Below, in pieces: positions 43,974 through 52,387 of a stretch of 64,000 nucleotides of DNA. Position 1 is the first letter of the stretch; each line of letters opens with the position of its first letter. Made by a program: the position numbers and the translations under genes. The stretch is taken from positions 5,801 through 69,800 of the forward strand of contig CADADE010000032.1 of the NCBI GenBank assembly GCA_902786615.1, given 5' to 3'. Origin of the DNA: Oscillospiraceae bacterium. GTDB taxonomy: Bacteria > Bacillota_A > Clostridia > Oscillospirales > Oscillospiraceae. The notes under the pieces are model-generated. The model saw nothing but the letters and a program-made list of their open reading frames with translations. It made no database searches and was not told where the DNA came from.

Positions 43974-44351
43974 CTAAAACCGAAAGCGTCCGCCCTGCGC
44001 GCGGGGCCTGTGGCTGCGGTTGTACCAGTTCACCCAGCCCTGCCAGGCGCTGTTGAAGAGGGTCATGCGCTTGTTGTAGCGCTGAGTCTCCCCGTTCTCG
44101 GCGGCCACCATGGACTGGAGGTAGTAGTAATACAGATCCTCTCCGTAGGGCTCGCCTACCAGGAGCGTCTCCTCGCCGCTGGTATATTCCTCCGGGAAGG
44201 GCTGCCACACGTCCTCATGGGTCTTGATGACCTCCCGGTAGATTTTCCCGTCCAGGTTCCAGAGCCAGCGGAGCTTCTGTTCCGGCGAATAATCGTTCGG
44301 CTCCAGAAGATCCAGCCGATCGATCATGTCCATTGCTTTTATTTCAATCAC
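43974..44351 (-). CDS. Phage head-tail connector-like protein
   Basis: 125 residues. The start is uncertain: the reading frame opens at GTG 44351, but AAGGAAGG directly abuts it. An in-frame ATG at 44333 is the other option, but is spaced long. The protein is helical (SPEQKLRWLWNLDGKIYREV, ETQRYNKRMTLFNSAWQGW) and Trp/Tyr-rich. Its place after the capsid gene suggests a neck or connector subunit. The ribosome site lies inside a 61-bp tandem repeat (44350-44499). Confidence 0.7.
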   Translation of the reverse strand: MIEIKAMDMIDRLDLLEPNDYSPEQKLRWLWNLDGKIYREVIKTHEDVWQPFPEEYTSGEETLLVGEPYGEDLYYYYLQSMVAAENGETQRYNKRMTLFNSAWQGWVNWYNRSHRPRAQGGRFRF

Positions 44352-44499
44352 CTTCCTTTTTGGCTCCTCCTTTGGGGGAGCTGTCAGCCGCCAGGCTGAC
44401 TGAGGGAGCCACCTTCCTTTTTGGCTCCTCCTTTGGGGGAGCTGTCAGCCGCCAGGCTGACTGAGGGAGCCGCCTTCCTTTTTGGCTCCTCCGGGGGCA
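44350..44499. repeat. 61-bp tandem duplication within the CTCC/GGGAG hairpin family
   Basis: Two full units (44350-44410, 44411-44471) and 28 bp of a third. Each unit has a GGCTCC...GGAGCC hairpin with inner AGCTGTCAGCC / GGCTGACT. The unit also carries the ribosome site AAGGAAGG of the gene at 43974, so that site now exists three times. Confidence 0.92.
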
Positions 44500-44532
44500 G
44501 TCGCCGCCGCGTACGGCGGCGACTGCCCTTTC

Positions 44533-44742
44533 TTACACGCTCTGTCTCAGGCCGTCCACGCTCTCGTAGAAGCGGTCGGCGGCAAGCTCGCTTCGCGCGA
44601 TCTCGTCAGCCACGGCTTTGGGCACCAGGGACTTCTTGCCGCGCGGCAGCAGGTAGTTGACGCCGTTGATGCCCACGAAGAAATTGGGGTCCTCGCGGTC
44701 GGCGCCCCTGGGGATGAAAACCTCGACTCTCTTGTTATCCAT
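44533..44742 (-). CDS. Small phage protein next to the capsid gene
   Basis: 69 residues; AAAGGAGG precedes the ATG. Basic-acidic mix MDNKRVEVFIPRGADREDPN then FFVGINGVNYLLPRGKKSLV. Similar short proteins with a VxIPR...VGVNGxxYxIPRG pattern follow capsid genes in many Clostridial phages. Function not known. Confidence 0.75.
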   Translation of the reverse strand: MDNKRVEVFIPRGADREDPNFFVGINGVNYLLPRGKKSLVPKAVADEIARSELAADRFYESVDGLRQSV

Positions 44743-44756
44743 TGTCCGCTCCTCCT

Positions 44757-45760
44757 TTAATTGGCGGCGTCCGTGCCGCTGAAGCTCGAGGTGCTCATCA
44801 CGCGCAGCAGGCGCTCGGGGTAGAGCACGGTCGCGCCGTTGGTCTCGAACTTGTAGCCGATGGTGCTGAACTGGTTCAGGGGGCCGCCGATCTCACCCTT
44901 GTCGTGGATGATCATTTCCAGCGCGCCGCCCTCGGGGTCGATGATGCCGAAGGAATCCTTGCCGAAGAAGTAGCTGGCATAGACGGCGATGGCGTCGTTA
45001 TCGCCCTTGATGACCGGGGCGAAGACGTTTTCAATGAAGCGCACGCCGTGCAGCTCGCCGATCTCGCCGTTGAAGATCTCCTCGGGCGCGGCGTACTTGT
45101 GGGCCTCGATCCAGCCGGGGTCGGCGCGCAGGTCGTGGGCGACCGAGGGGTGGATGACCGCGTAGTACTTGCCGCCGATTCTCGGCACGCGGTTCTTCTT
45201 CATCACGGTGACGGCCTTGTTCACCATCTCGGCCGTGAGGTGGCAGTGATAGGTGGCGTCCTCAACAAGGCCGCTCTGCTGGGTGGGCGTGGCGGCGACG
45301 GCGCCGGTCGCGCGGGTAATCTTGTCGCAGTAGAGGACGTTGGTGTTGGTGTACAGGGCGTCGCGGATCAGGGCCTCCTGGGTCTCGGCGGCGGAGGCGC
45401 CCATCTCCTCGGTCGCGCCGAGGATCACGTCGTCATAGGCTCTGAGCTCCAGCTTGTCGGTGATGGCGGTGTAGGTGCCGTACTGGCCGCCTTCTCGAAG
45501 GTGTTCCACTTGCGCCACTCCACCACGCCGTGGTGATTGGCGGGCAGGGGCTGGCGCTTGGCAAACTGGGCATAGAAAAGCTCGGTCCTCGCGTTTTCCA
45601 GCAGCTCCGTGTCGTAAAATGCCTTGAGCTCCGCCGACAGGCTGTGGGCGTTGTCAAAGGCGGTCGTCGCGCCGGTGGAGGCGTTGACAAAATTGCCGGT
45701 GGCGTTGACCAGCGTACCGGCGTCCGCAAAATGCTGAAGATCAAAAATCATGTTGTCCAT
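44757..45760 (-). pseudogene. N4-gp56 family major capsid protein, frameshifted with internal loss
   Basis: Frame 1 (from 45760) encodes the N-terminus: FDLQHFADAGTLVNATGNFV, SAELKAFYDTELLENARTEL and VVEWRKWNTFEKA, a clear N4-gp56-type capsid start. It then leaves frame and ends near 45425. A second frame resumes with GGQYGTYTAITDKLELRAYD and runs to 44757 with GASAAETQEALIRDALYTNTN, ENVFAPVIKGDN and a normal end. Compared with the family, about 25-30 residues (the TPLTEG-like loop) are missing at the joint, where GAAGGCGG could have paired with a second copy. A deletion between short repeats fits; an assembly error is possible. Confidence 0.8.
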
Positions 45761-45777
45761 TAAAATCTCCTTTCCAT

Positions 45778-45836
45778 TTTGGCTCCCTCCCTGAGGGAGC
45801 TGTCAGCCGTCAGGCTGACTGAGGGAGTCTCCTTTC
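45778..45836. repeat. Dispersed hairpin repeat
   Basis: GGCTCCCTCCCTGAGGGAGC with AGCTGTCAGCC / GGCTGACTGAGGGAG, closely related to the units at 44350. It lies between the scaffold and capsid genes of the prophage. Confidence 0.85.
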
Positions 45837-45867
45837 CGATTTGGCCCTCTTTCGAGGGTCAGCGTAC

Positions 45868-46599
45868 TCACTCTCCCGGGCCGATGCGTCTGCCCTGGGC
45901 TTTGGCCTCGAGGATGCGCTTTTTCAGCGCCTCCCGCTCGGCCCTGCTCATCTGCGCGGGGTTGGGGCAGAAGCACGCGCCCGCCGTGGTCTCGCGGAGC
46001 TCTTGCGGTCTTGCCCCGCCGCTCAAAAGACTGCGGCTCACGGCTTCCAGGCTGCGCCGCGCCGTCTCCTGCTCCCGCTCTGCCCTGTGCCGGGCATAAT
46101 AGGCGTCCGCAAGGCTCACGCCGCTGTGGGGCGCCGTCAGGCGCAGAAACGCCGGGTCCTCCAGCTCCCGCAGCAGGTCGAAGTCCGGCACGCTCTCCTG
46201 CAGGGCTTCCGCCTCGGCGGCGAGGGCGCGCAGGTGCTCGGCGATCTGCTCTCCGCTGGGGCGGTAAAGGTGCGCGCTCTCGCGCAGCATGACCGCAAGG
46301 TCCGCCGTATCGCTCTCCTCCGTCATGCCGTAGGCGTCCTCCAGCGCCTCCAGCACCGGGGCGAGCCTTTCGAGCTTCGCCTCCGCCGCGGCCCTGCTTT
46401 TGAGCCGCGCCTTTACGATGCTCTGCACCGCCGCGTCATAGCGGCTCTTGTATTCCGGGTCCTCCAGGATCTCTTCCCAGCTCGGCCGCGCATCGGCTCT
46501 CGCTTCCTCCTGTCCGGCGTCGACAGGGACCGTCTCCTCCGAAACGGCGTTTTCTTCGCCCGTGACCGGCTCTTCCGCCGGCCGCTTTTCCTTGCTCAT
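45868..46599 (-). CDS. Phage scaffold-like protein
   Basis: 243 residues from the ATG at 46599 (AAAGGAG 8 nt upstream); a longer frame to 46746 lacks a site. The protein is very acidic at the N-terminus and highly helical, with long Glu/Ala/Arg stretches (PSWEEILEDPEYKSRYDAAV, ARHRAEREQETARRSLEAVS) and a basic end (AEREALKKRILEAKAQGRR). This composition and its place directly before the capsid gene are typical of scaffolding proteins. Confidence 0.75.
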   Translation of the reverse strand: MSKEKRPAEEPVTGEENAVSEETVPVDAGQEEARADARPSWEEILEDPEYKSRYDAAVQSIVKARLKSRAAAEAKLERLAPVLEALEDAYGMTEESDTADLAVMLRESAHLYRPSGEQIAEHLRALAAEAEALQESVPDFDLLRELEDPAFLRLTAPHSGVSLADAYYARHRAEREQETARRSLEAVSRSLLSGGARPQELRETTAGACFCPNPAQMSRAEREALKKRILEAKAQGRRIGPGE

Positions 46600-46771
46600 G
46601 TTCCGTCTCCTTTCTTCTGAATGCGAATACATTTCACATTTTGGTCCGCACTTTGATTCGTTTTTGGTGCGGCTTTGCCGCGCCAAAAACACCCTGAGGC
46701 GAGCTCTGCGAGCCCCCGCGCCGACCAAGCGCGGCGTCTCACGCAAGCCGCGGGCGATTAGCGCGGGTCCC

Positions 46772-46800
46772 TCGATTGTGAAACGCAGTTTCGCAATCGA
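46772..46800 (+). repeat. Palindrome-bearing dispersed repeat, copy 2
   Basis: TCGATTGTGAAAC-GCA-GTTTCGCAATCGA, 12 of 13 arm positions pair. It is preceded by GGCGATTAGCGCGGGTCCC, which matches the sequence next to the palindrome upstream of the COG0523 gene (36242-36300, opposite orientation). Intergenic within the prophage. Confidence 0.6.
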
Positions 46801-46853
46801 ATATTATCCCCTCTGCAGCGGGGAACCGGCGCTGCCGCCGGGAAAGGGCAATA

Positions 46854-47693
46854 TCACCGGCTCTTGCCGGTCTGACCGGCGGCAAGCTTGGCCTGCTCCT
46901 TCGGGCCGGGGGTCTTTGTGCCGGTCTTTTTGGTGCTGCCGCTCCGGGTGCTCCTGCTGCCGCTGCCTGCGGCGTAGCCTCCGCCGCCGTCGCCCCCGAC
47001 GCCGCCGAGCGGCCATTCTCCGGAGAGCATCATGGCCATAGGATTGTTCATCAGGTAATTGTTCCGCAGCGCCTCGGCCTGCGCGCGGTTCATGCCCGCG
47101 GCCATAAGCTCCTCCTCGTTCGGCATGTAGCCGCTCTCGGAAATCAGGCTCACGAGCTTCTGATAGCTCTTCTCGCCTCTCGCCCAGGCGTCCTGCTCGC
47201 GGTCATAGCGCTGCTGCTCCATCCCAGACGCCAGGCTGAAACGGTCCCGCTTGCGGCCGTATTCGCTGTCGGCAAGGCCCTTGGCCATCCCAAGCTGGGC
47301 CTGCAGATCGGCGCCCTGGTCGCGGTAGCGCTGATAGGCCGCCTCATAGAGCTCCGGCATCATCTGGCCGAGCTTTTGCAGGTACAGCCCGTACTGCTGC
47401 TGCCCCACGCGCTCGGCGTAGCTCGAGCCGTAGCCGCCCGTGAGGGCCGACGCCCGGCCCACCGTGTCACGCATGGCGCGGCTGCCCTCGCTCACCATCT
47501 CGCTGCGGTAGCTCTGGTACAGCGGATCGCTGACCGGGTCATAGCGAAAGGCCGGGCGGTTCACGATCTGCTCATACAGCCGCGCGATCTCCCCGTCGTA
47601 GCTGGTGCTGAAATCCGGCAGGGCGCTCTCCGCCTGCCGCAGCGCCTCCATGGTGTCGCTGTAATCCGTTCTGGTTTTCTCCTCCGGGTTCAT
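46854..47693 (-). CDS. Phage minor structural protein
   Basis: 279 residues, mainly helical, rich in Gln, Tyr and Arg (SEMVSEGSRAMRDTVGRAS, QYGLYLQKLGQMMPELYEAA). The C-terminus is a low-complexity Gly/Ser/Thr/Lys tail. It lies between the Prp-like protease and the scaffold. In related phages proteins like this are injected or internal head proteins; this is inference. Overlaps the preceding gene by 4 nt. Confidence 0.7.
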   Translation of the reverse strand: MNPEEKTRTDYSDTMEALRQAESALPDFSTSYDGEIARLYEQIVNRPAFRYDPVSDPLYQSYRSEMVSEGSRAMRDTVGRASALTGGYGSSYAERVGQQQYGLYLQKLGQMMPELYEAAYQRYRDQGADLQAQLGMAKGLADSEYGRKRDRFSLASGMEQQRYDREQDAWARGEKSYQKLVSLISESGYMPNEEELMAAGMNRAQAEALRNNYLMNNPMAMMLSGEWPLGGVGGDGGGGYAAGSGSRSTRSGSTKKTGTKTPGPKEQAKLAAGQTGKSR

Positions 47694-48031
47694 TCCTCAT
47701 CCTCCTCTTCCATGTCCTCGCCCGTGAGGCAAAAGGACACGTTCTCCGCCCTGTTTTCGGCCAGCAGTGCGAGTCCCGCCGCCACCGTGTCAAAGCTCTC
47801 CCGGCAGAGGGCCTCGTCCCCCGCCTCGGGTCTGCACGCGATCATGAAGCTCCCCGGCCCCCGCCGGAGAGCGGGCATGGTTTTCTCCGCGCGCTCCTGC
47901 ATACGCCGCTCGAGCGTCATCATCAGCATACTGAGCGCCGCGCACACCGGGTCCGCGCCCTTCTCCCCCGCCCCGGCGTGGCCCTGCATCTCCAGGCGCA
48001 GGCCCGCCCTGTCATAGAGGATGCGCGTCAT
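47690..48031 (-). CDS. Prp-type cysteine protease encoded in the prophage
   Basis: 113 residues, normal for the Prp family. The catalytic pair is visible: His in LEMQGHAGAGEKGADPVCAA and Cys 12 residues later (GHA...DPVCAALSML). The C-terminus is acidic (GEDMEEEDEE). Host Prp trims the N-terminus of ribosomal L27 and, in staphylococcal phages, capsid and scaffold proteins. A phage-borne copy between portal and head genes is likely a capsid maturation protease. Overlaps portal and next gene by 4 nt each. Confidence 0.8.
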   Translation of the reverse strand: MTRILYDRAGLRLEMQGHAGAGEKGADPVCAALSMLMMTLERRMQERAEKTMPALRRGPGSFMIACRPEAGDEALCRESFDTVAAGLALLAENRAENVSFCLTGEDMEEEDEE

Positions 48032-49884
48032 CGTCCGCCTCCGGGCTGGGAAGCCCCGGCGGCTCTGGCCCTGGCCCGCTCCACGCGCGCCTCCTCGCCG
48101 CCGCTCTTTTTCCGCGCCGCTTTCGCCCCGGGACTTTTCACGGCGGCTCTGCCCGTGATGCCCGCCATCAGCGCCGCGGCCCGCTCCGGCTCGTACTTCT
48201 GCGTGAGAGCCAGGGCGTACTGCTGATAGAGCGCAAGCTCCTTCTGGATGCTCCCGTTATAGAAAAGCTGCTGCATCAGCTCGTCCTTGCCCTCAAACTC
48301 CATCATGCTCATGCAGGCGAGGGCCTGGTCGCTGCGCTCGGAGGCGAAGAAGCCGAGCTGATAAAACTGCAAGGCCAGCTCATTCTGGCTCATGCGGGTA
48401 TAGGCGCTGCTCTTTTGCGGGATGACCCGGATATCGAAGACCGGGCGGCGAAAGCCCAGCTCCATGCCCTCCGGGCCGGAGAGCGCCTGGGGGCGCAGGC
48501 CCCGGTTGTCATAGCTCACAAAGCGCTCGATCCCGAGTCCGCCCGTAATGCGAAACTGGCGGGGCAGATCGTAAAACTGGCGGATGAGCTCGATGCAAAG
48601 CTCGATCATTTCCGCATAGGCGCGGTAGCTTCCGCGCGCCGAGTCGCGGCTGCCCTTGCCGCTGGCCTCCTGCAGGGCCGCGATGGCGGAGGCTGCGGTG
48701 ACCCCCGCGTTTGCCAGCCCCGCCGAGGTCTCCGTGTTGCCGGAGGTCTCTCTGAGCTCGTTGATGACGCTTGCGCGCATTTCCAGATAGTTGCCGCTGA
48801 GGGGGCGGTAGTCCACGATGCGCAGGCTCTCCTCGCCGAGATTGCCGCTGACGTGCACGATGGGGTTTGCAAGGTTCAGAAACTCTTCCTCGTTCACCGC
48901 GCCGTCCGCGCGCTGGAAGTAGCGGGGCACCGCGCCCACCATGGTGTTTTTGAGGAAGGCCGTCTGCAGCATGTCGATCTGGGTCTGGGCGTTGCGGCAG
49001 AGGTCGATGAAGCCGTAGCCGCAGGGGCTGCCCTCGACGGGGAAGAGACTGTCAAACACGAAGGGATAGCGCCCGTGCTCGTAGAGACCGCGGGAAACGG
49101 GCTCCTCTCCTCCGTCCAGGAGCATCGCCTCCATGTTCTCGGTGGAAAACAGGATCGTCTGCCCGACGTATTTGCAGTAGTGCAGCACGTCCCGCCCCTC
49201 GACGCGCTTTTTGTAGTACACGTCGATCACGGTGCTCTTCCCGTCGGTGCTCACGCTGTCGTCGTAGAGAAAGCGCGTCGGCGCGAAGCTCAGGGTCTTG
49301 AGCTTCCCGGCGAGCTGCGGATACTGCGCGGCGAGCTTTTCGTTGTCCTCCAGCTTTGTGTGGAAGAAATATGCGCTGTCCTGAATGTCCCGCACCCCCG
49401 GCTCCCAGAACACATTCAAAAGATCGACCCGCTCGATGGCGATGTCCCCTAAGCCGCCCGCCTTTTCCGTGTCCCAGCCCACGCGGTACACGCCCGTGCC
49501 GGTTTTGAGCTTCTGCCACATTCCGTCGGAGTAGGTCCTCTCAAAGGCATTCTGCTCCAGGATGACGGGCAGGATCTTGGACAGGACGCGCGCCTCCAGG
49601 CGGTCGTCCGGCTCCCGGGGCAGGATATTCGGCTCCGGGAAGGCGTCCATGGCGTCGGCGTGCTTGGAGACGATGACGTTGTGCAGCCAGCCGGACACGG
49701 CCTGAAAGCCGCCGTCCGCGTCATGGCTTTTCCGCTCCTCCGCGCTGTTTCTGAGCTTCCACCAGTTTTCCGCCGCCACCGTGCGCCGCTCGATGCTGGC
49801 CTTGCCCGCCTTGTACTTCTGCAAAATTCTCGTAAACTCCGCCAGCCGCTTTTCATCGACCGGCAGTACCGCTTGCTTGTCCAT
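48028..49884 (-). CDS. Phage portal protein
   Basis: 618 residues from the ATG at 49884, 6 nt after AAGGAAGGAG. Portal-like features: RRTVAAENWWKLRNSAEERK with a long helical start, WDTEKAGGLGDIAIERVDLL, GYGFIDLCRNAQTQIDMLQ, and the long helix SGNTETSAGLANAGVTAAS. A basic Ala/Lys tail ends it. It would form the dodecameric ring for DNA packaging. The protein resembles the portals of short-tailed (P22/N4-like) phages more than those of siphoviruses. Confidence 0.85.
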   Translation of the reverse strand: MDKQAVLPVDEKRLAEFTRILQKYKAGKASIERRTVAAENWWKLRNSAEERKSHDADGGFQAVSGWLHNVIVSKHADAMDAFPEPNILPREPDDRLEARVLSKILPVILEQNAFERTYSDGMWQKLKTGTGVYRVGWDTEKAGGLGDIAIERVDLLNVFWEPGVRDIQDSAYFFHTKLEDNEKLAAQYPQLAGKLKTLSFAPTRFLYDDSVSTDGKSTVIDVYYKKRVEGRDVLHYCKYVGQTILFSTENMEAMLLDGGEEPVSRGLYEHGRYPFVFDSLFPVEGSPCGYGFIDLCRNAQTQIDMLQTAFLKNTMVGAVPRYFQRADGAVNEEEFLNLANPIVHVSGNLGEESLRIVDYRPLSGNYLEMRASVINELRETSGNTETSAGLANAGVTAASAIAALQEASGKGSRDSARGSYRAYAEMIELCIELIRQFYDLPRQFRITGGLGIERFVSYDNRGLRPQALSGPEGMELGFRRPVFDIRVIPQKSSAYTRMSQNELALQFYQLGFFASERSDQALACMSMMEFEGKDELMQQLFYNGSIQKELALYQQYALALTQKYEPERAAALMAGITGRAAVKSPGAKAARKKSGGEEARVERARARAAGASQPGGGR

Positions 49885-49903
49885 ATGCTTCTCCTTCCTT
49901 ATA

Positions 49904-50012
49904 AGCTCCCTTTGCGAAAGGGAGCTGGCACGGTGCGTCTCCCGCAAGCGCCGTGACTGAGGGATCGATCCCTCCGCCCCTTCGGGGCACCTCCCTTTTT
50001 CCAAAGGGAGGT
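49904..50012 (+). repeat. Dispersed composite hairpin repeat
   Basis: Left hairpin AGCTCCCTTTGCGAAAGGGA, middle GTGCGTCTCCCGC...GTGACTGAGGGATCGATC and CCCCTTCGGGG, right hairpin ACCTCCCTTTTTCCAAAGGG. It fills the gap between terminase and portal genes. Confidence 0.92.
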
Positions 50013-50013
50013 A

Positions 50014-51447
50014 TTATTTCCCGCTGTTTCTCAGCGGGTCCACCATCATCGCCCGCGTCTCCACCTCCCTGAGCGGCAGGATCGGGCGCGACATGCAGAG
50101 ATAGCGCCACTCGTCCGCCGCGTGATCCTCCTGCTCGGTGTTGAGATCCTCCGGCTCGGATCTGGAAAACTGCAGCAGCGGGATCGTGCGGATAAACGCC
50201 CTGCAGTTATCGAACACGTACATGCGCGCCCTGCCCTCCTCGTCGAACTGCAAACGGTAGTGGCACTGCATCCAGCCGGGGATGCGCTTGTTGTCGCCGG
50301 GCGTGAAGTACACCCCATAGCGCGCCGCGGTCTCGGCGACGCTCTCGCCCCGGCTCGCGTCCCAGATGGCGGGATCGGCCACGCCCTCGATGCGCCGCCC
50401 CCTGAGCCAGGGGTGCTCGCCCTCGGTGCGGGCGATCTCCCGAAACTGCCGGTCGGGCGTCCAGCGCAGGCCCTCGTTCGGTGTCCCGGTGCAGCCGTAG
50501 AGCTCCAGGATGCGGTAGACGACGCCCTCGTAATCCACCGCCCACCAGGCGCAGGAGAAGGGCTTGCCGTAGCCGAAGTCGTAGCTTCTTACGATGCTCC
50601 AGCCCCGGCGCGGCCCCGCCGCGAGATCGAAGGGCGCGATCACATGGCACCAGCGCCCCTGCTCCTTGAGTTCCTCCCGCGTGAGGGTGCAGCCGTGGGC
50701 CAAAGCCGCCTTCATGTCCGGCTCGATGCGCAGGTCCTCAAAAAACTGCCCCTCGAAGATCTCCCAGTTGCCGTAGAGCCAGGCGTCCCGCAGCTTGGGC
50801 GGCAGGCTCTCGAGCTGTTTTCGGTAGTCCGGGTTTTTCTCCATCAGCGCCCGGTTGTCGGTGATGAGGGCCTGGATGAAGCTGTGATCCTCCGGCTCCT
50901 CGCCCTCCCGAAAGCTCCTGTCGATAAAGAGGCGCTTGACCCAGGCGTGGCCCTCGCCGCCGGGATTGCAGGTAAAATAGATGCGCTTCGGGAAATCGTT
51001 CGTCCCGCGCACGCAGGCCCGGAGCTTTTCCATGCGGCTCTCGGTCTGCTGGGTGGCCTCGTCCACGAACAGCACGTCCACCTCGGTGCCCTGGAAGCGC
51101 ATGGCGTCCTTCTCGTTTTCGAGATAGCGGAACAGGATGCGGCTGCCGTTGGGAAAGGTGATGTGCTTTTTTGCGTCGTTATACGCCGCGATCCGCTCCT
51201 TCTCGTCGAGATAACAGCCCAGCATCTCGCACAGGGGGACGATGTGGTTTTCCTGCAGCTCCGGATAGGTCTTGCGCACGATCATGACCTTGATCCCCGG
51301 ATAGCGCAGGCACAGCAGCACCGCCTTCACGCGCACGGCCCAGCTCTTGCCGCCGCCCCTGGCCCCGCCGTAGCCGACGTATTTGTGCCGATCCTTCAGA
51401 AACAGCCGCTGCTTCTCATTCGGTGCCGGCAACAACAGCTCCGCCAT
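50014..51447 (-). CDS. Phage terminase large subunit
   Basis: 477 residues. ATPase domain: YGGARGGGKSWAVRVKA (Walker A) and VDVLFVDEATQQTES (Walker B); the coupling motif TCNPGG follows in FTCNPGGEGHAW. Nuclease domain: DFGYGKPFSCAWWAVD (first acidic site) and GVADPAIWDASRG, with a further Asp region DHAADEWRYL. It cuts and translocates phage DNA through the portal. Preceded by the small subunit 21 nt upstream. Confidence 0.93.
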   Translation of the reverse strand: MAELLLPAPNEKQRLFLKDRHKYVGYGGARGGGKSWAVRVKAVLLCLRYPGIKVMIVRKTYPELQENHIVPLCEMLGCYLDEKERIAAYNDAKKHITFPNGSRILFRYLENEKDAMRFQGTEVDVLFVDEATQQTESRMEKLRACVRGTNDFPKRIYFTCNPGGEGHAWVKRLFIDRSFREGEEPEDHSFIQALITDNRALMEKNPDYRKQLESLPPKLRDAWLYGNWEIFEGQFFEDLRIEPDMKAALAHGCTLTREELKEQGRWCHVIAPFDLAAGPRRGWSIVRSYDFGYGKPFSCAWWAVDYEGVVYRILELYGCTGTPNEGLRWTPDRQFREIARTEGEHPWLRGRRIEGVADPAIWDASRGESVAETAARYGVYFTPGDNKRIPGWMQCHYRLQFDEEGRARMYVFDNCRAFIRTIPLLQFSRSEPEDLNTEQEDHAADEWRYLCMSRPILPLREVETRAMMVDPLRNSGK

Positions 51448-51468
51448 TTAACTCCACACTCCTAACTG

Positions 51469-51831
51469 TTATTCGCTCATCTCCTCCGCCTCGCCCACGA
51501 AGCGGACCGTGAGCCCGCCGCCCTTCGCCTCGCTCTTGTCCTCGCCCAGGCTCTGCAGCTCCTTGAGCGCCCCGGTCAGGGTCTTGATCTCCTTGAGGTC
51601 AAAGCTCTTTTCCCCGTCAAGCCCGTCCTCGATGAGGCGCAGCAGCTTCCCCGCGATACGCCCGAAGGCGTCCGGCTCCGCTTTGCCGTCCGGTCTCTCC
51701 GGCGGCGCGCTCCACGCCTCCTTGACCGCCCGGTTTTTCAGCGTGCTGTAGGGGATCTCATACCGCCGCGCCAGGCTCTCCAGGCTCTCCCCCTGCATCG
51801 CCGCCTGCCGGAGCTCTTCCCAGTCGCGCAT
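51469..51831 (-). CDS. Phage terminase small subunit
   Basis: 120 residues. The N-terminal HTH is MRDWEELRQAAMQGESLESL with ARRYEIPYSTLKNRAVKEAW, the recognition helix of many small terminases. The C-terminal part is helical and Lys/Glu-rich. It would recognise the packaging site. Its start overlaps the previous gene's stop. Confidence 0.85.
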   Translation of the reverse strand: MRDWEELRQAAMQGESLESLARRYEIPYSTLKNRAVKEAWSAPPERPDGKAEPDAFGRIAGKLLRLIEDGLDGEKSFDLKEIKTLTGALKELQSLGEDKSEAKGGGLTVRFVGEAEEMSE

Positions 51832-52067
51832 CAGTCTGCGTACTTGCAGCCGTAGGTGCAGCGGTAGAGCGGGCAGTCCTCAAACTTTCCCACGCAGTAG
51901 CTGCCCATGTGCTTATCCTTGAGCGAGAGAGAGCGAAAACGGCTGATGGTATCCATGCCGGTTTCAAAGCCCTCGCAGCGGATGCTGCGCTCCTCCCTGC
52001 TGCCGCTGAGATAAAAGGGGCAGCGCACGTCCGCGTCCTTCCAGACGATTTTCTTAAATTCCGCCAT
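51831..52067 (-). CDS. Cysteine-rich small phage protein
   Basis: 78 residues from the ATG at 52067 (GGGGAGG 6 nt upstream). Cys pattern C-P-F...C-E-G-F...YCVGKFEDCPLYRCTYGCKYAD suggests a zinc-binding fold. Similar proteins lie before terminase genes in Clostridial phages. Function unknown. Confidence 0.75.
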   Translation of the reverse strand: MAEFKKIVWKDADVRCPFYLSGSREERSIRCEGFETGMDTISRFRSLSLKDKHMGSYCVGKFEDCPLYRCTYGCKYAD

Positions 52068-52188
52068 CTCTGTCCTCCCCGCAGGAAAGCTCCTGCTCAT
52101 CGTAATCGTTTCCGTCCCGGAGCATCCAGGGCGGATAACCGCAGCGCTCCATACAGCGCACGATCGGATCGTCTCCGATTTCCCTCAC
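52054..52188 (-). CDS. Very small phage protein
   Basis: 44 codons from a GTG with GGGAGGCGAGG about 8 nt upstream; it overlaps the next gene by 14 nt. Sequence MREIGDDPIVRCMERCGYPP and an acidic end. No known family; accepted on spacing, overlap and phage context. Confidence 0.55.
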   Translation of the reverse strand: MREIGDDPIVRCMERCGYPPWMLRDGNDYDEQELSCGEDRDGGI

Positions 52189-52387
52189 GGCCTCGCCTCC
52201 CGTTATCTTCTCATATATTTAAGACGAAAATGCTTGACAAATGCACTCCGCTGGCCTAAGATAGAAACAAGCTGCGGAGCGCTGTCTTGTCTTTTCAAGA
52301 TACAAGCGCAGTATATCCTATTTATTTGCGAATTTCAAGAGGGAGGTCCCTCTTTTTTGAGATTTGTGAAATCTGTACAAGAACGGG

